From positions 1 to 64,000 of the forward strand of contig CAAGGQ010000110.1 in the NCBI GenBank assembly GCA_900769475.1: 64,000 nt of DNA, in the 5' to 3' direction. The DNA is from Clostridia bacterium (lineage in GTDB: Bacteria; Bacillota; Clostridia; Oscillospirales; CAG-272). Positions 7,672 through 16,383 of the stretch are shown here, piece after piece (position 1 is the stretch's first letter; the number at the start of each line of letters is the position of its first letter). The notes beneath the pieces were generated by a model. It was not told where the DNA came from, ran no database searches, and saw only the letters and a program-made list of their open reading frames with translations. The position numbers and the translations under genes are program-made.

Positions 7672-8415
7672 TTACTCGCAATATTTCTCGGCAAACGCGA
7701 TCAGAGGCGTGTTGTCCTCGATGCCGTGGGGATGGTGATCACAGCCCGGCTTGAGGATCTCCTCAAAGGGGACGTCGCTCGCCCGATAGGCCCGGGCCAG
7801 GTGGGCGCCGTTCTCAAGGTAAGGCACCACCTTATCTGCGTCACCGCAAATCAGAAACACGGGAATCTTATGGTCAATCAAATGTTCGATATGATCAAAG
7901 GGCTGGTTGCGATCGTTGATGAGATCGGTCACGGTACGTCCCGTCTTCTCCACGAATTCGCGGTACATCTTCTCCCACTTGGGATTCTCGCTTCCAAGAC
8001 CGATGCCGCAGGGACAGCTGAGCAGGTTCAGCACGGGAGCGTCCAGATAGAGCGCCGCCACGTACTCGGGGTACATGGAGGCGAAATAGACTCCCTGCAT
8101 ACCACCGCAGCTCATGCCCACGGGCAAGCATTTTTGGGCAAATCCAAATTCCCTTTGCAAAAAATCGCAGAAGGGCTTCTTTGCCTCTATGTCCCCGGGA
8201 TTGACCCAACGGGTGCTGTTTGCGATGTGTGCCAGGCCCCATCCGCGGGAGAGCATGTCCAGCTCAAAGGACGGAAACGCGCCAAAATACTCGGTCTTAA
8301 GCATCCAACGACCGGCCGGATCCTTCTCTTTGGGAAGCACCACAATGGCCTTTCGTCCCTCAAAGAGGAAATCCAAACGCTCGTAGCCGTTCCACTCACT
8401 CTTGATATATTCCAT
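7672..8415 (-). CDS. Alpha/beta hydrolase
   Basis: A 247-residue alpha/beta-hydrolase-fold protein. The nucleophile elbow is GMSCGG with Ser102; a plausible acid is in ICGDADKVVPY and the histidine in CDHHPHG near the C-terminus, giving a complete triad. It is the last gene of the minus-strand fucosidase operon: its ATG lies one base after the stop of the phosphatase-like gene, with AGGAGATC inside that gene's end as ribosome site. No signal peptide is seen, so it acts in the cytoplasm. The context suggests removal of acyl groups (for example acetyl) from sugars, or hydrolysis of a sugar ester; the substrate is inference. Confidence 0.75.
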   Translation of the reverse strand: MEYIKSEWNGYERLDFLFEGRKAIVVLPKEKDPAGRWMLKTEYFGAFPSFELDMLSRGWGLAHIANSTRWVNPGDIEAKKPFCDFLQREFGFAQKCLPVGMSCGGMQGVYFASMYPEYVAALYLDAPVLNLLSCPCGIGLGSENPKWEKMYREFVEKTGRTVTDLINDRNQPFDHIEHLIDHKIPVFLICGDADKVVPYLENGAHLARAYRASDVPFEEILKPGCDHHPHGIEDNTPLIAFAEKYCE

Positions 8416-8416
8416 A

Positions 8417-9406
8417 TCAGATCTCCTCCAGGAAGATGTTACGGATCCGATCCATTTCCTCCTCGGTAACGCCGCAGGCCTTCAAAAATCCAACAGCGGC
8501 CTCTTGGGTGCCCTCGCCGTAGGCATGCAAACCCTTGAGGAATTCCCCAAACTGCTCGGAATAGCGGGAACGACGGTTCCAGCGGGAGAAGGAGGACATT
8601 TCGTAATCCAACTCCAGATCGTCCTTAGAAACGCCCAGCATGGCACCCAGGATATAGAGCCAGCAGCCGGTGCGGTCAATGCCGCCCCAGCAATGGCAGA
8701 TGATGGGATAGCTCTCGGCGTCGAGAAGAACGTCAAAGGTCTCGCGGTAGCGCTTCATTTGCTCCTCGTTATAGATCTCTCCGTAGGCCGCCAGAGCAAC
8801 GTTGATCCATTTGACCCGCTCGGTATCCAGGGCAGGGGCGCGAAATTCGTCCTTGATGCCGCGAATATCCAGATCGGTGCGGACGCCGAGATCGTAGAAG
8901 GTCTGCTTCCCCTCCTCGGTAATGGTGACGTGAGTATCCATTTCGGAGGTGCGGTACAGGAGACCCTGACGCACTCGATGCTTGCCGTCGGCCGTTTGGA
9001 ATCCGCCAAAGTCCCGCACGTTGGAAATGCCGTCCACGTAGAGCATACGGGGAACCTGGGGATCGGTGTGGAAGGATCTGATCTCGGAGATCTCCTCTCC
9101 AATCTTTACGCACCATTCGTACGCGGCGCCAATGAGGAAGTTGGGAATATCCGCTTCGCCGCCCACGGCTTGAAACGCCATCTTTTTTTCATTTCCCTTC
9201 TCCCAAACCAGGATCTCGCCGTCCACGGCGGGGGTATAGGAGAAATGCACGGGGCGAGGATAGGAAAGGTCATCCTGCACCACACGCAGATTCAGCCAGT
9301 CCACGCGGTCGGTGGGATCGTTGGTGGGCTTTGCGATATAGCTCAGGTGCTTGTCCTGCAAGAGGGCAACGGTCTCGCCGTTTTGAGGGGTCAATAATTC
9401 GATCAT
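8417..9406 (-). CDS. Tyrosine/dual-specificity phosphatase-like protein with N-terminal Ig-like segment
   Basis: A 329-residue protein. The C-terminal two thirds match the bacterial Y_phosphatase3 type: the CX5R loop reads HCWGGIDRTG, with Cys239 and Arg245, followed by a helical tail. Residues 1-85 look like an all-beta domain (RVDWLNLRVVQDD, YTPAVDGEILVW). A family-conserved motif YVDGISNVRDFGG precedes the catalytic part. It has no signal peptide. Position between GH29 and the hydrolase, with 15- and 1-base gaps, places it firmly in the fucoside operon. Such phosphatases often act on phosphosugars, phosphoinositides or proteins; a phosphosugar substrate would suit the context but is inferred. 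Confidence 0.8.
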   Translation of the reverse strand: MIELLTPQNGETVALLQDKHLSYIAKPTNDPTDRVDWLNLRVVQDDLSYPRPVHFSYTPAVDGEILVWEKGNEKKMAFQAVGGEADIPNFLIGAAYEWCVKIGEEISEIRSFHTDPQVPRMLYVDGISNVRDFGGFQTADGKHRVRQGLLYRTSEMDTHVTITEEGKQTFYDLGVRTDLDIRGIKDEFRAPALDTERVKWINVALAAYGEIYNEEQMKRYRETFDVLLDAESYPIICHCWGGIDRTGCWLYILGAMLGVSKDDLELDYEMSSFSRWNRRSRYSEQFGEFLKGLHAYGEGTQEAAVGFLKACGVTEEEMDRIRNIFLEEI

Positions 9407-9421
9407 ATCGGTAAAATCTCC

Positions 9422-10672
9422 TTAAATACTTTGGGCGGTGGCCTCGCCCTCCAGCTCCACGGCTACCACGGTATCGTCGGCATCGGGGCAGACCTCGGGC
9501 AGGAAGATATACAAGCGGTGCTCGTCACGGCCGGGCTCGTAGGATTGGGAATACTTGAGATCGCGGCCGTCGGCCATCAGCTTGACCGTGCGAACCTTAG
9601 TCTCCAGTCCCGTGAGCAGAATACGGTAGGGAAATTCGGGATATTTCTTGACATGGAAATACAGCGTTTTGCGAGTGGCGCTGTAGGTCAGATCACCCCA
9701 AGTCAAAAGATAGGGGAAGTTGGGAATATTGGTGGTTCCAAAGATGCTATCCCCATACTGCTCCAGCCACTCGCCGGCGCGATCCAGGGCATCGGTACAG
9801 ACCTTGGGAGAACAGCCGTTTTCGTCGGGGCCCAGGTTGAGCAGCAGGTTTCCGCCCTTGCCCACGATGCGGACCAGATTCTGCAACACGTCGGCCGAGG
9901 ATTTGGAGCTTTTGTCCCGCTTGATGTAGCCCCAGGAGCTGTTCATAGTCATGGGAGATTCCCAAACATCGGCGCGGGAGAGGACGGGAATGGTGTTGTC
10001 CGCCACCTCACGGAAATCGCCAAGGCCATAGCCGATGCGTCCGTTGATAAGGCAATCGGGCTGACACTCGTGCACCACGTTGGCCAGCTCCCGGCAAAGA
10101 TCCTTGGGCATATCGTAGGGGGTATCGAACCAGATCATGCCGATCTTACCATAGTTGGTGAGAAGCTCCTTGACCTGGGGCACGCACTTGTTGTAGAAAT
10201 AGCGCTTGAAATCCTTCTTGGATTTATCAAAATCCCAGGTGTTTCCGTTACCGTCGGGATCTTCCCAGTCCTGCATTTGGGAATAGTAGAGGCAGAAGGT
10301 GAGTCCCTCCTCGGCGCAGGCGTCGGCAAATTGCTTCACGATGTCCTTGCCGTAGGGGGTATTCATCACGTTGTAATCCGACACCTTGGTATCGTACATG
10401 GCAAAGCCGTCGTGATGCTTTGCGGTAAACGTTAAATACTTCATGCCCCACTTTTTGGCGTTGCGCACGTAGTAGTAGGGATCAAACTGCTGCGGATTGA
10501 ACTCCTTGGCCAGCTCCTTGTATTCGGCAAAGGGGATCTGCATGTTCTTCATGATCCACTCACTGCCGTGGGGGGCGGGGTGCCCCTTCCATTCCCCGCC
10601 GGGAATAGCGTAGATTCCCCAGTGAATAAACAATCCGTATTTTGCTTCGCGGAACCAATCAAATTTACTCAT
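9422..10672 (-). CDS. Alpha-L-fucosidase, family GH29
   Basis: A 416-residue glycoside hydrolase. The N-terminal signature WFREAKYGLFIHWG and the following HHDGFAMY are typical of GH29 retaining alpha-L-fucosidases; the family nucleophile corresponds to Asp183 in MIWFDTPYD. The C-terminus (from about residue 340) forms a small beta domain. There is no signal peptide, so it should act on imported fuco-oligosaccharides. Start placed at 10672 because GAGGT lies nine bases upstream; an upstream ATG at 10699 has no ribosome site. With the GH151 enzyme two genes upstream it indicates use of fucosylated host or milk glycans. Confidence 0.92.
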   Translation of the reverse strand: MSKFDWFREAKYGLFIHWGIYAIPGGEWKGHPAPHGSEWIMKNMQIPFAEYKELAKEFNPQQFDPYYYVRNAKKWGMKYLTFTAKHHDGFAMYDTKVSDYNVMNTPYGKDIVKQFADACAEEGLTFCLYYSQMQDWEDPDGNGNTWDFDKSKKDFKRYFYNKCVPQVKELLTNYGKIGMIWFDTPYDMPKDLCRELANVVHECQPDCLINGRIGYGLGDFREVADNTIPVLSRADVWESPMTMNSSWGYIKRDKSSKSSADVLQNLVRIVGKGGNLLLNLGPDENGCSPKVCTDALDRAGEWLEQYGDSIFGTTNIPNFPYLLTWGDLTYSATRKTLYFHVKKYPEFPYRILLTGLETKVRTVKLMADGRDLKYSQSYEPGRDEHRLYIFLPEVCPDADDTVVAVELEGEATAQSI

Positions 10673-10701
10673 AACCGTTACCTCTGTGTTTTCTGTCATC
10701 G

Positions 10702-11481
10702 TTATATTTTTTTCATTGCCTGGGTGGGAGAGGCTCCCATCATTTTCTTAAAGGCAATGCGAAAGGCGTTCTCGCTCTGGTAGCCGCACAGGGCCGCGGT
10801 TTCGGACACCGACTTCCCCTCCCGCAAGAAATTCAAGGCGTGCTCGATGCGGCATTGGGTAAGATAGAGATAGGGGGAGGTATCCAGATACCGCCCGAAC
10901 AGGCGGATCAGATAGCGGGAATCAATGTGGAGCACCTTGGCAATGTCTTCGTTGCGAAGGCGCTCGGCGTAGTGCTCCTCAATGAAGCGGATGGCCCCCT
11001 CCAGCTTGGGGTTTTCCACCACGCGCACATTGTACTTTTGCTGGTAGTGCTTTACGATCAGCTCCAAAAGAGGCTGCACGGTATCCATTTCGGGATCCTT
11101 CCGATGAATGTCCTCCCGTCCCTTGGTGCGCAGGGTCTCTTGCACCAGCGCCTCCACGGCCTTGATCAGATAATACAAATAGGGGTCCTTGGCAAACTCC
11201 ACCTCCAGCACTTCCCGGGTGAGTAGAGGCGGAATGGTTTGAAAATCCAGATATAAATGGTAGTACCCGTATCCGGGAAGCACCTCAAAGCTCTGGGAGC
11301 TGCTGTTGATCATAAAATAGACCGAGCCCTCGTCCAGTAGCTTTTCTCCACTCATATCGCTACAGATCATCTTTCCCTTGATGGGAACGTGGATCCGATT
11401 GGTGCGGTAGGGGGTGGTCTTCCAGGTTTCCACGGACGGGCCCTTCATACCCACGGCAGACGGACGAATTCGACAGCGCAT
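10702..11481 (-). CDS. AraC-family transcriptional regulator
   Basis: A 259-residue regulator. An N-terminal cupin-like sensing part (residues about 20-110, with KGKMICSDMSGEKLL) is followed by the two AraC helix-turn-helix units (from GAIRFIEEHYAERLRNEDIA to the end), including SVSETAALCGYQSENAFRIA. It lies inside the fucoside operon, between GH151 and GH29, and is the obvious candidate to sense a fucoside or its breakdown product and switch the operon on. The start at 11481 lacks a strong ribosome site; Met12 is an alternative. Confidence 0.88.
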   Translation of the reverse strand: MRCRIRPSAVGMKGPSVETWKTTPYRTNRIHVPIKGKMICSDMSGEKLLDEGSVYFMINSSSQSFEVLPGYGYYHLYLDFQTIPPLLTREVLEVEFAKDPYLYYLIKAVEALVQETLRTKGREDIHRKDPEMDTVQPLLELIVKHYQQKYNVRVVENPKLEGAIRFIEEHYAERLRNEDIAKVLHIDSRYLIRLFGRYLDTSPYLYLTQCRIEHALNFLREGKSVSETAALCGYQSENAFRIAFKKMMGASPTQAMKKI

Positions 11482-11499
11482 AGGAGTCCCCGCCCTTTC

Positions 11500-13491
11500 T
11501 TACCCTTGGTAATCCAGAACGACCATGGCGTGCAGATCCACTTTGGGCACCGTGAAACGAATCCCCTCCTCGGTCACCTCAAAGGCGATCGCCTCTCCCG
11601 TGGGAGCAAGATAGGCTCTTTGGATCTTCTTATCGGTGCGAAGCTCTACAGGAACGTGATAGAGGGGAACGATGTCCTCGATGATCTCCAGCTTCTTTTC
11701 TCCCCGGGTATTGGTAGGGGCATAAACAAGGTGCAGCACCAAACGATTCTCGTTCTTCTGATCCATCAGGGTCATGGCTGCGCCGGAGGGCATAGTAACC
11801 TCGACGGATCTGCCCTTGCCGATGCAGGCGTTGATCACGGCCTCCATCATGCGTTTGGCAAAAATTTGCCCCATCATGGCGTATTCCCGGAAGGGGAAGG
11901 CCACGTAGGCACCGTCCTTGCCCATGCAGGCACCGATTCCCGAGGTCTCGGGGCTCTCGGGGGCGTGCTGATGGGAGCAGAAGTGGAAGCGGTTGCGCTC
12001 AAAGTAGGGATCGGCCATGGTAGCCAACACCTCGCCTCCGGCAAGCTCCACCTGCTCGGTGCGCTGATAGAGAACGTAGCCGGCCGTACCAATGTCCCCC
12101 AAATCCACCGTAGGTGTCATATAGGCGGGAGAAAGCTTCCGCTTCCCCTGATAGGTGGCTCCAAAATCAAAGGCGAAGGCGGGGGTGTCACTTCCCATAG
12201 TCAGGCCCGAGGTACCGGTGGCCATCAGCTTTCCGCCACCTGCCAGGTAGGCATCCAGCTTTTCCTTCAGCACTTCGTCAATACCGATGGCATCGGGCAG
12301 GATCACCAGCTTGTAGGGGGTCAGATCCGATTCGTAATCCACAATATCAAAGAGGTAATGTCCCTCGGAAAGAATGCGACGGGCACCGATATCGGTGTGC
12401 TTGCGATTGGCATCCGCCAGCATGCACTCGGGATGCTTGGTGAGCCAGGCATCGTAGGAGAAGAGAGCAATATCCGAGATCGAACGAACCCCCTCCAGCC
12501 AAGGCTCCTTGGCCTCCACCTCGGCATAAGCCTTGCCGATCATGCGATAGGTCTCGGGATCCATTTTCCCTCTGGGATGGAGCTGGTCGCCAATGGAGCA
12601 TTTGGCACCGTGGGCCACCGTGAGGGCCATTTCATAGCGGAGCGCGTTTGCATGCTTGTAGCCGCCAAACTCGCCCCAGGTACCGTGGAATTTTCCCGTC
12701 ATTCCCAGGTAGCTCTGCCCGGTGGGCTGAACGTATCTGGCAATGGTGGGTAGGTTATCGTAGCCCCAGCCCCCCGTGGGAAGGGATTCGATCTCGATAT
12801 GAGAGTTGCGCGCCATGAGATCGCGACGGCCGCGCGGCGTTCTGCCCGCATTATGGAAGATGGGCAGTCCGGGCTTGATGGATTCCACCACTGCCTTAAC
12901 GGCCTCGGTATAATTTGCATAGGTGCGCTCGGCAAGCTCGCTGTTGTAAGCGGGATCGAACAGATCCTTCCCCTCCGCCTTGGCCACCCGCGCACAGTTG
13001 CGGCAGTAGCAGGTGCGAGGGCCAACGATGTCCAGGAACAGTCCGTCGATATCGTAGTTGGTCACGGTCTCCCGAATCTGCTCCAGGAGCACCTGCAGAT
13101 AGGGAGAGTTCATGCAGAACAGATGCCAACCGGCCTCCGAAAAGCCCTTATTGTGGTAGGTCTGCTCGTTCTCCCGACGGGTGATCCACTCGGGATGCTC
13201 GTCGGCCAGCTTTTCATCGTAGCCCGCGGAGATGTAGCCAACGGCGTTGACTCCGATCTCGTGAGCCGCCTCGATCTGGGCGCCAAAGAGATCAAAATCC
13301 AGATGGGGGTGCATAATATTGGCCTTGGTGGGATGGTATGCCCAGCCGTGATGGCACTTGGAAAACACGGTAATAGAATCCACGTGGCCTTCCTTCAGCA
13401 TAGCTTGGAACTGTTCCTTGGAAAAGTCCGCTCCAATGCCGGGAATGTGCTCACTGGTGTGAAAATCAAGATGTACCTGACGAAAACGCAT
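11500..13491 (-). CDS. GH151-type alpha-L-fucosidase (GHL6 / beta-galactosidase trimerisation fold)
   Basis: A 663-residue cytoplasmic protein. The N-terminal TIM-barrel begins MRFRQVHLDFHTSEH and carries VFSKCHHGWAYHPTK and IDGLFLDIVGP, the pattern of the GHL6/GH151 group, whose characterised member is an alpha-L-fucosidase. A central segment from about residue 370 resembles the beta-galactosidase trimerisation (flavodoxin-like) domain, and a beta-sandwich closes the protein. Start placed at 13491 because AAGGAGG lies immediately upstream; the upstream TTG at 13506 would absorb that site. It is the first gene of a five-gene minus-strand operon that also holds GH29. Substrate is inferred from family and neighbour. 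Confidence 0.82.
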   Translation of the reverse strand: MRFRQVHLDFHTSEHIPGIGADFSKEQFQAMLKEGHVDSITVFSKCHHGWAYHPTKANIMHPHLDFDLFGAQIEAAHEIGVNAVGYISAGYDEKLADEHPEWITRRENEQTYHNKGFSEAGWHLFCMNSPYLQVLLEQIRETVTNYDIDGLFLDIVGPRTCYCRNCARVAKAEGKDLFDPAYNSELAERTYANYTEAVKAVVESIKPGLPIFHNAGRTPRGRRDLMARNSHIEIESLPTGGWGYDNLPTIARYVQPTGQSYLGMTGKFHGTWGEFGGYKHANALRYEMALTVAHGAKCSIGDQLHPRGKMDPETYRMIGKAYAEVEAKEPWLEGVRSISDIALFSYDAWLTKHPECMLADANRKHTDIGARRILSEGHYLFDIVDYESDLTPYKLVILPDAIGIDEVLKEKLDAYLAGGGKLMATGTSGLTMGSDTPAFAFDFGATYQGKRKLSPAYMTPTVDLGDIGTAGYVLYQRTEQVELAGGEVLATMADPYFERNRFHFCSHQHAPESPETSGIGACMGKDGAYVAFPFREYAMMGQIFAKRMMEAVINACIGKGRSVEVTMPSGAAMTLMDQKNENRLVLHLVYAPTNTRGEKKLEIIEDIVPLYHVPVELRTDKKIQRAYLAPTGEAIAFEVTEEGIRFTVPKVDLHAMVVLDYQG

Positions 13492-13635
13492 AAAAGCCTC
13501 CTTCAATCCTGCTCCCTTTCCGAAAGGGCGTATTTCTTTACTTCTATTTTACCATAAAGAAACCGATAATTCTACAGAGAAAGGTATCAAAAAACTTAAA
13601 AATAGTAACCTGTTTGAAACAAAAAGCCGTACAGA

Positions 13636-14769
13636 TCAGGAAAGCGCCTTGCGGGCGATCTCCTCCCCGGCACGCTCCAGAAGCGCGTCGGCGTTGGCCA
13701 TGCAGTAGGCTCCACGCTCTTCGACAGGGACCTCCTCTGCCAAATCGGTCAGAGCCACCACCGAGGCGATCCCGTGCTCCAGCAGAGCCTCCCAGCCCTC
13801 ACCGAGGCATCCGGAAGCCACGTAGACCGGGATCTTTTGCGCCCGCGCGTGCTCGGCTACGCCGCTGATGGCTTTGCCGTAGCAGGACTGTGCGTCCACT
13901 CTTCCCTCCCCCGTGATCACAAAGGAAACGCCCTCCAACAGCTGGTCAAAGTGGTAGGACTCCAGCACCGATTCGATGCCCGAGCGAATACGAACGTGGC
14001 AAAAGGCCAGCAGAGGGGTGATCAGACCGCCCCCAGCGCCACAGCCGGGTTGGGTGGCCACCTTCTTGCCGCAGGCCGCTTCCAGGCAGGCGGCGTATTG
14101 GGTCATGCCGGCCTCCAGGACCTCTCGTAGAGCCGCGTCGGCCCCCTTTTGCGCGCCGTAGACCATGGTGGCCCCCAGTTCTCCCAACAGAGGGTTGGTC
14201 ACGTCGCTGGCCACGGTAAAGGTGCACTCCGAAAGACGGGGATCCAGTCCCGAGGCATCCACCCGCGCCACCTTTCCAAGGCAGGCACCGCCTCCCTCCA
14301 GAGGGTTGCCGCTCTCATCCAGTAGACGGCCGCCCAGGGCACAGAACATGCCGCTGCCGCCATCGTTGGTTCCGCTGCCGCCCACCGTAAGAAGGATCTC
14401 ACGGCAGCCCGCGTCCAGAGCGTGGAGGATCAATTCGCCCACCCCGTAGGTGGACGCAAGGAGGGGATCCCGCTCCTCGACGGGAACCAGCGTCAGTCCC
14501 GCCGCGCGAGCCATTTCGATCACGGCCGTGCCGTTGCGAATCCCGAATTCCGCCTCTACGGGGGCGCCGTTGGTGCCGCGCACGGTCACGCGACGCATCT
14601 CCTCGGGCGTTACCAAGGTATCCAGCGTTCCCTCGCCACCGTCGGCAATGGGAAGGCAAAGACATTCCGTACCGGGAGCCACGCGCTCCACGCCCCGCGC
14701 CAGGGCCCGCGCCGCCAGCTGCGCCGAAAGACTCCCCTTGTAGGAATCGGGGGCAATGATGATTTTCAT
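13636..14769 (-). CDS. glxK: Glycerate kinase
   Basis: A 377-residue glycerate kinase of the GlxK/GarK family (glycerate + ATP to phosphoglycerate). Recognised from the start MKIIIAPDSYKGSLSA, PIADGGEGT, VGGSGTNDGGSG and ITGEGRVDAQS, all family signatures. Start at 14769 fits AGGAGGAGA; the upstream in-frame ATG at 14793 overlaps it and has no site. It has its own SigA promoter at 14803-14831, so it is probably separate from the fucoside operon even though the gap to that operon is only 144 bases (13492-13635, AT-rich, no clear gene). Confidence 0.92.
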   Translation of the reverse strand: MKIIIAPDSYKGSLSAQLAARALARGVERVAPGTECLCLPIADGGEGTLDTLVTPEEMRRVTVRGTNGAPVEAEFGIRNGTAVIEMARAAGLTLVPVEERDPLLASTYGVGELILHALDAGCREILLTVGGSGTNDGGSGMFCALGGRLLDESGNPLEGGGACLGKVARVDASGLDPRLSECTFTVASDVTNPLLGELGATMVYGAQKGADAALREVLEAGMTQYAACLEAACGKKVATQPGCGAGGGLITPLLAFCHVRIRSGIESVLESYHFDQLLEGVSFVITGEGRVDAQSCYGKAISGVAEHARAQKIPVYVASGCLGEGWEALLEHGIASVVALTDLAEEVPVEERGAYCMANADALLERAGEEIARKALS

Positions 14770-14802
14770 AGGTTCTCCTCCTGGTTTTTTCATCTTTGCT
14801 TC

Positions 14803-14831
14803 ATTGTATCACGGAAACCCCGTTCTGTCAA
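14803..14831 (-). promoter_or_regulatory. Promoter of glycerate kinase
   Basis: Minus-strand TTGACA (14826-14831) and TACAAT (14803-14808), spacer 17. Confidence 0.85.
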
Positions 14832-14905
14832 GAAAATAGGAAGGTTTTTCATGGGAAAAGAACAAAAAACATTCCTTATTGTATGAAAAAAGCGGCGCCT
14901 CCCCC

Positions 14906-14934
14906 TTGACAATCCCCCGGGGCTGTGGTATAAT
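14906..14934 (+). promoter_or_regulatory. Promoter of the Fur-family regulator operon
   Basis: TTGACA at 14906-14911 and TATAAT at 14929-14934 with a 17-base spacer. The -10 box sits five bases before the Fur-type operator. Confidence 0.9.
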
Positions 14935-14938
14935 ACCG

Positions 14939-14959
14939 ATTTGAGAATGATTCTCAAAT
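14939..14959 (+). promoter_or_regulatory. Fur-type operator over the transcription start
   Basis: TTTGAGAATGATTCTCAAA (14940-14958) is a perfect 9-1-9 inverted repeat, extended by an outer A/T pair, and contains the GAGAATGATTCTC core typical of Fur operators. Its place over the expected start site means bound repressor would block the promoter: autoregulation. Confidence 0.85.
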
Positions 14960-14977
14960 TAAAGCAAAGGAACCAAT

Positions 14978-15403
14978 ATGACAAACCGTAAAAACTACAA
15001 CACCGAGGGGCGTTCCACTCTGCTTCGCTTTCTCTCGGAGCATCCCGACCGCCAATTCAGCGCCGACGAGCTCTGCTTGGCTCTCAATCACGATCCCCAA
15101 AAGGGGAAAAGCAGCATCTACCGCCGCCTGACCCTGCTTTGCCGGGAGAATGCGGTGCGCAAATTTCAAACCGACGCGGGGCACAGCGTCTTTCAATACG
15201 TGGGACAGGGCTGTGACTGTGACCGTCACTTTCACGAAAAGTGCCTGTCCTGCGGCAAGATCGAGCATCTGGACTGCCACGCCTCGGCCGAATTCTTCCA
15301 GCATTTGTTAAAGGAGCACGGCTTTGAGGTGCATTGCGGACAGTCGATCCTCTACGGCCTTTGCGCCGCCTGCCGCAAAAAGGAGGATGCCTCCCATGCT
15401 TAA
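14978..15403 (+). CDS. Fur-family metal-responsive regulator
   Basis: A 141-residue winged-helix repressor of the Fur/Zur/PerR family. The N-terminal half is the DNA-binding wing (DELCLALNHDPQKGKSSIYRRL, split here only by family variation); the C-terminal dimerisation half has the metal ligands CDRHFHEKCLSCG and a second CxxC pair, LCAACR, for structural zinc. Which metal it senses cannot be told from sequence: the perfect operator is Fur-like, while the co-transcribed gene is a presumed heavy-metal exporter. The CAAAGGAA ribosome site sits eight bases before the ATG, and the stop overlaps the exporter start by eight bases. Confidence 0.88.
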   Translation: MTNRKNYNTEGRSTLLRFLSEHPDRQFSADELCLALNHDPQKGKSSIYRRLTLLCRENAVRKFQTDAGHSVFQYVGQGCDCDRHFHEKCLSCGKIEHLDCHASAEFFQHLLKEHGFEVHCGQSILYGLCAACRKKEDASHA

Positions 15404-16319
15404 CGTATTCTTTCTTCATGCCCACGCCGAGGAAGGCAACCCCTGGCTCTCGGTGGGGGTGGACGCTCTGCTGGATACCTTGAAGCTGCTTCCCTTCCTC
15501 TTTCTTTCCTATCTTTTGATGGAGTACCTGGAGCACCGTTCGGGGGATGCCACCCAAAATTGGCTGCGCCGCGCGGGCAGGATCGGCCCCCTGCTGGGCG
15601 GAGGCCTTGGAGTGCTTCCCCAATGCGGCTTTTCCACCGCCGCCTCGGGCCTTTACACCGGGCGCATGATCACCACGGGAACCCTCCTGGCGGTCTACCT
15701 CTCCACCTCGGACGAGATGCTCCCCATTCTGATCTCCGAGGGCGCTGCGCCCCTGCGGATCCTCAAGCTCCTTGCCACCAAGCTGGTGATCGGCGTTGCC
15801 GCCGGCTTTTTGGTAGACCTGGCAGCCACCCTCCTGCGCCGTTGCCGCGCCCAGACGCCACCCGAGCCCAAAATCGAGGAGCTTTGTGAGCGAGAAGGCT
15901 GCCGATGCGGCGAGAGCTTCTTCCTCTCGGCCCTCCGTCACACCCTCCACGTATCCCTCTTTTTGTTGCTGTTCAATCTGGTACTGGGCGCCGGAATCCT
16001 CCTCATTGGCGAGGAGCACCTGGGGGAGATCATTCTGAACCGTCCCATTTTGAGCAACCTCCTCTCGGCGGTGGTGGGTCTGATCCCCAACTGCGCCTCC
16101 TCGGTGCTTCTGACCAAGCTCCACCTGGACGGCGTGCTGAGCGTGGGAGCCATGCTCTCGGGACTTCTGGTCAACGCCGGCGTAGGTCTGGCCCTCCTCT
16201 TTCGCAACAACCGCCCTCTGAAGGACTCCTTCCGCATCCTGCTCCTGCTCTTTTCCATTGGTCTGCTCTGCGGCATTTTGATCGACATCACCCCGTTGGC
16301 GGGATGGCTGGCACAGTAA
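15396..16319 (+). CDS. Putative 10-TM heavy-metal exporter (ArsP_2-like)
   Basis: A 307-residue polytopic membrane protein with about eight to ten hydrophobic spans in two halves. The repeated motifs LGVLPQCGFS in the first half and VGLIPNCASS in the second are characteristic of the ArsP_2 'putative manganese transporter / heavy-metal exporter' group. A cytoplasmic loop carries a Cys cluster (CEREGCRCGE) suited to metal binding. Start at 15396 is set by AGGAGG at 15381-15386. It overlaps the Fur-family regulator and shares its operator, so it should be made when the regulator's metal is scarce or toxic, depending on the regulator type. The transported ion is unknown. Confidence 0.8.
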   Translation: MLNVFFLHAHAEEGNPWLSVGVDALLDTLKLLPFLFLSYLLMEYLEHRSGDATQNWLRRAGRIGPLLGGGLGVLPQCGFSTAASGLYTGRMITTGTLLAVYLSTSDEMLPILISEGAAPLRILKLLATKLVIGVAAGFLVDLAATLLRRCRAQTPPEPKIEELCEREGCRCGESFFLSALRHTLHVSLFLLLFNLVLGAGILLIGEEHLGEIILNRPILSNLLSAVVGLIPNCASSVLLTKLHLDGVLSVGAMLSGLLVNAGVGLALLFRNNRPLKDSFRILLLLFSIGLLCGILIDITPLAGWLAQ

Positions 16320-16342
16320 GGGAACCTTCACAGACGTAAAAA

Positions 16343-16381
16343 AAGAGAACCGTTTACACCGAAACGGTTCTCTTTCTCTTT
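16343..16381. terminator. Bidirectional terminator
   Basis: AGAGAACCGTTT pairs with AAACGGTTCTCT. T-runs on the plus side and A-runs before it serve both the exporter (plus) and the converging hypothetical gene (minus). Confidence 0.85.
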
Positions 16382-16383
16382 TC

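Noticed and set aside
7624..13557. Long plus-strand frames opposite the fucoside operon
   Set aside because: Each is the antisense of a gene with clear family motifs and promoter/ribosome signals on the minus strand.
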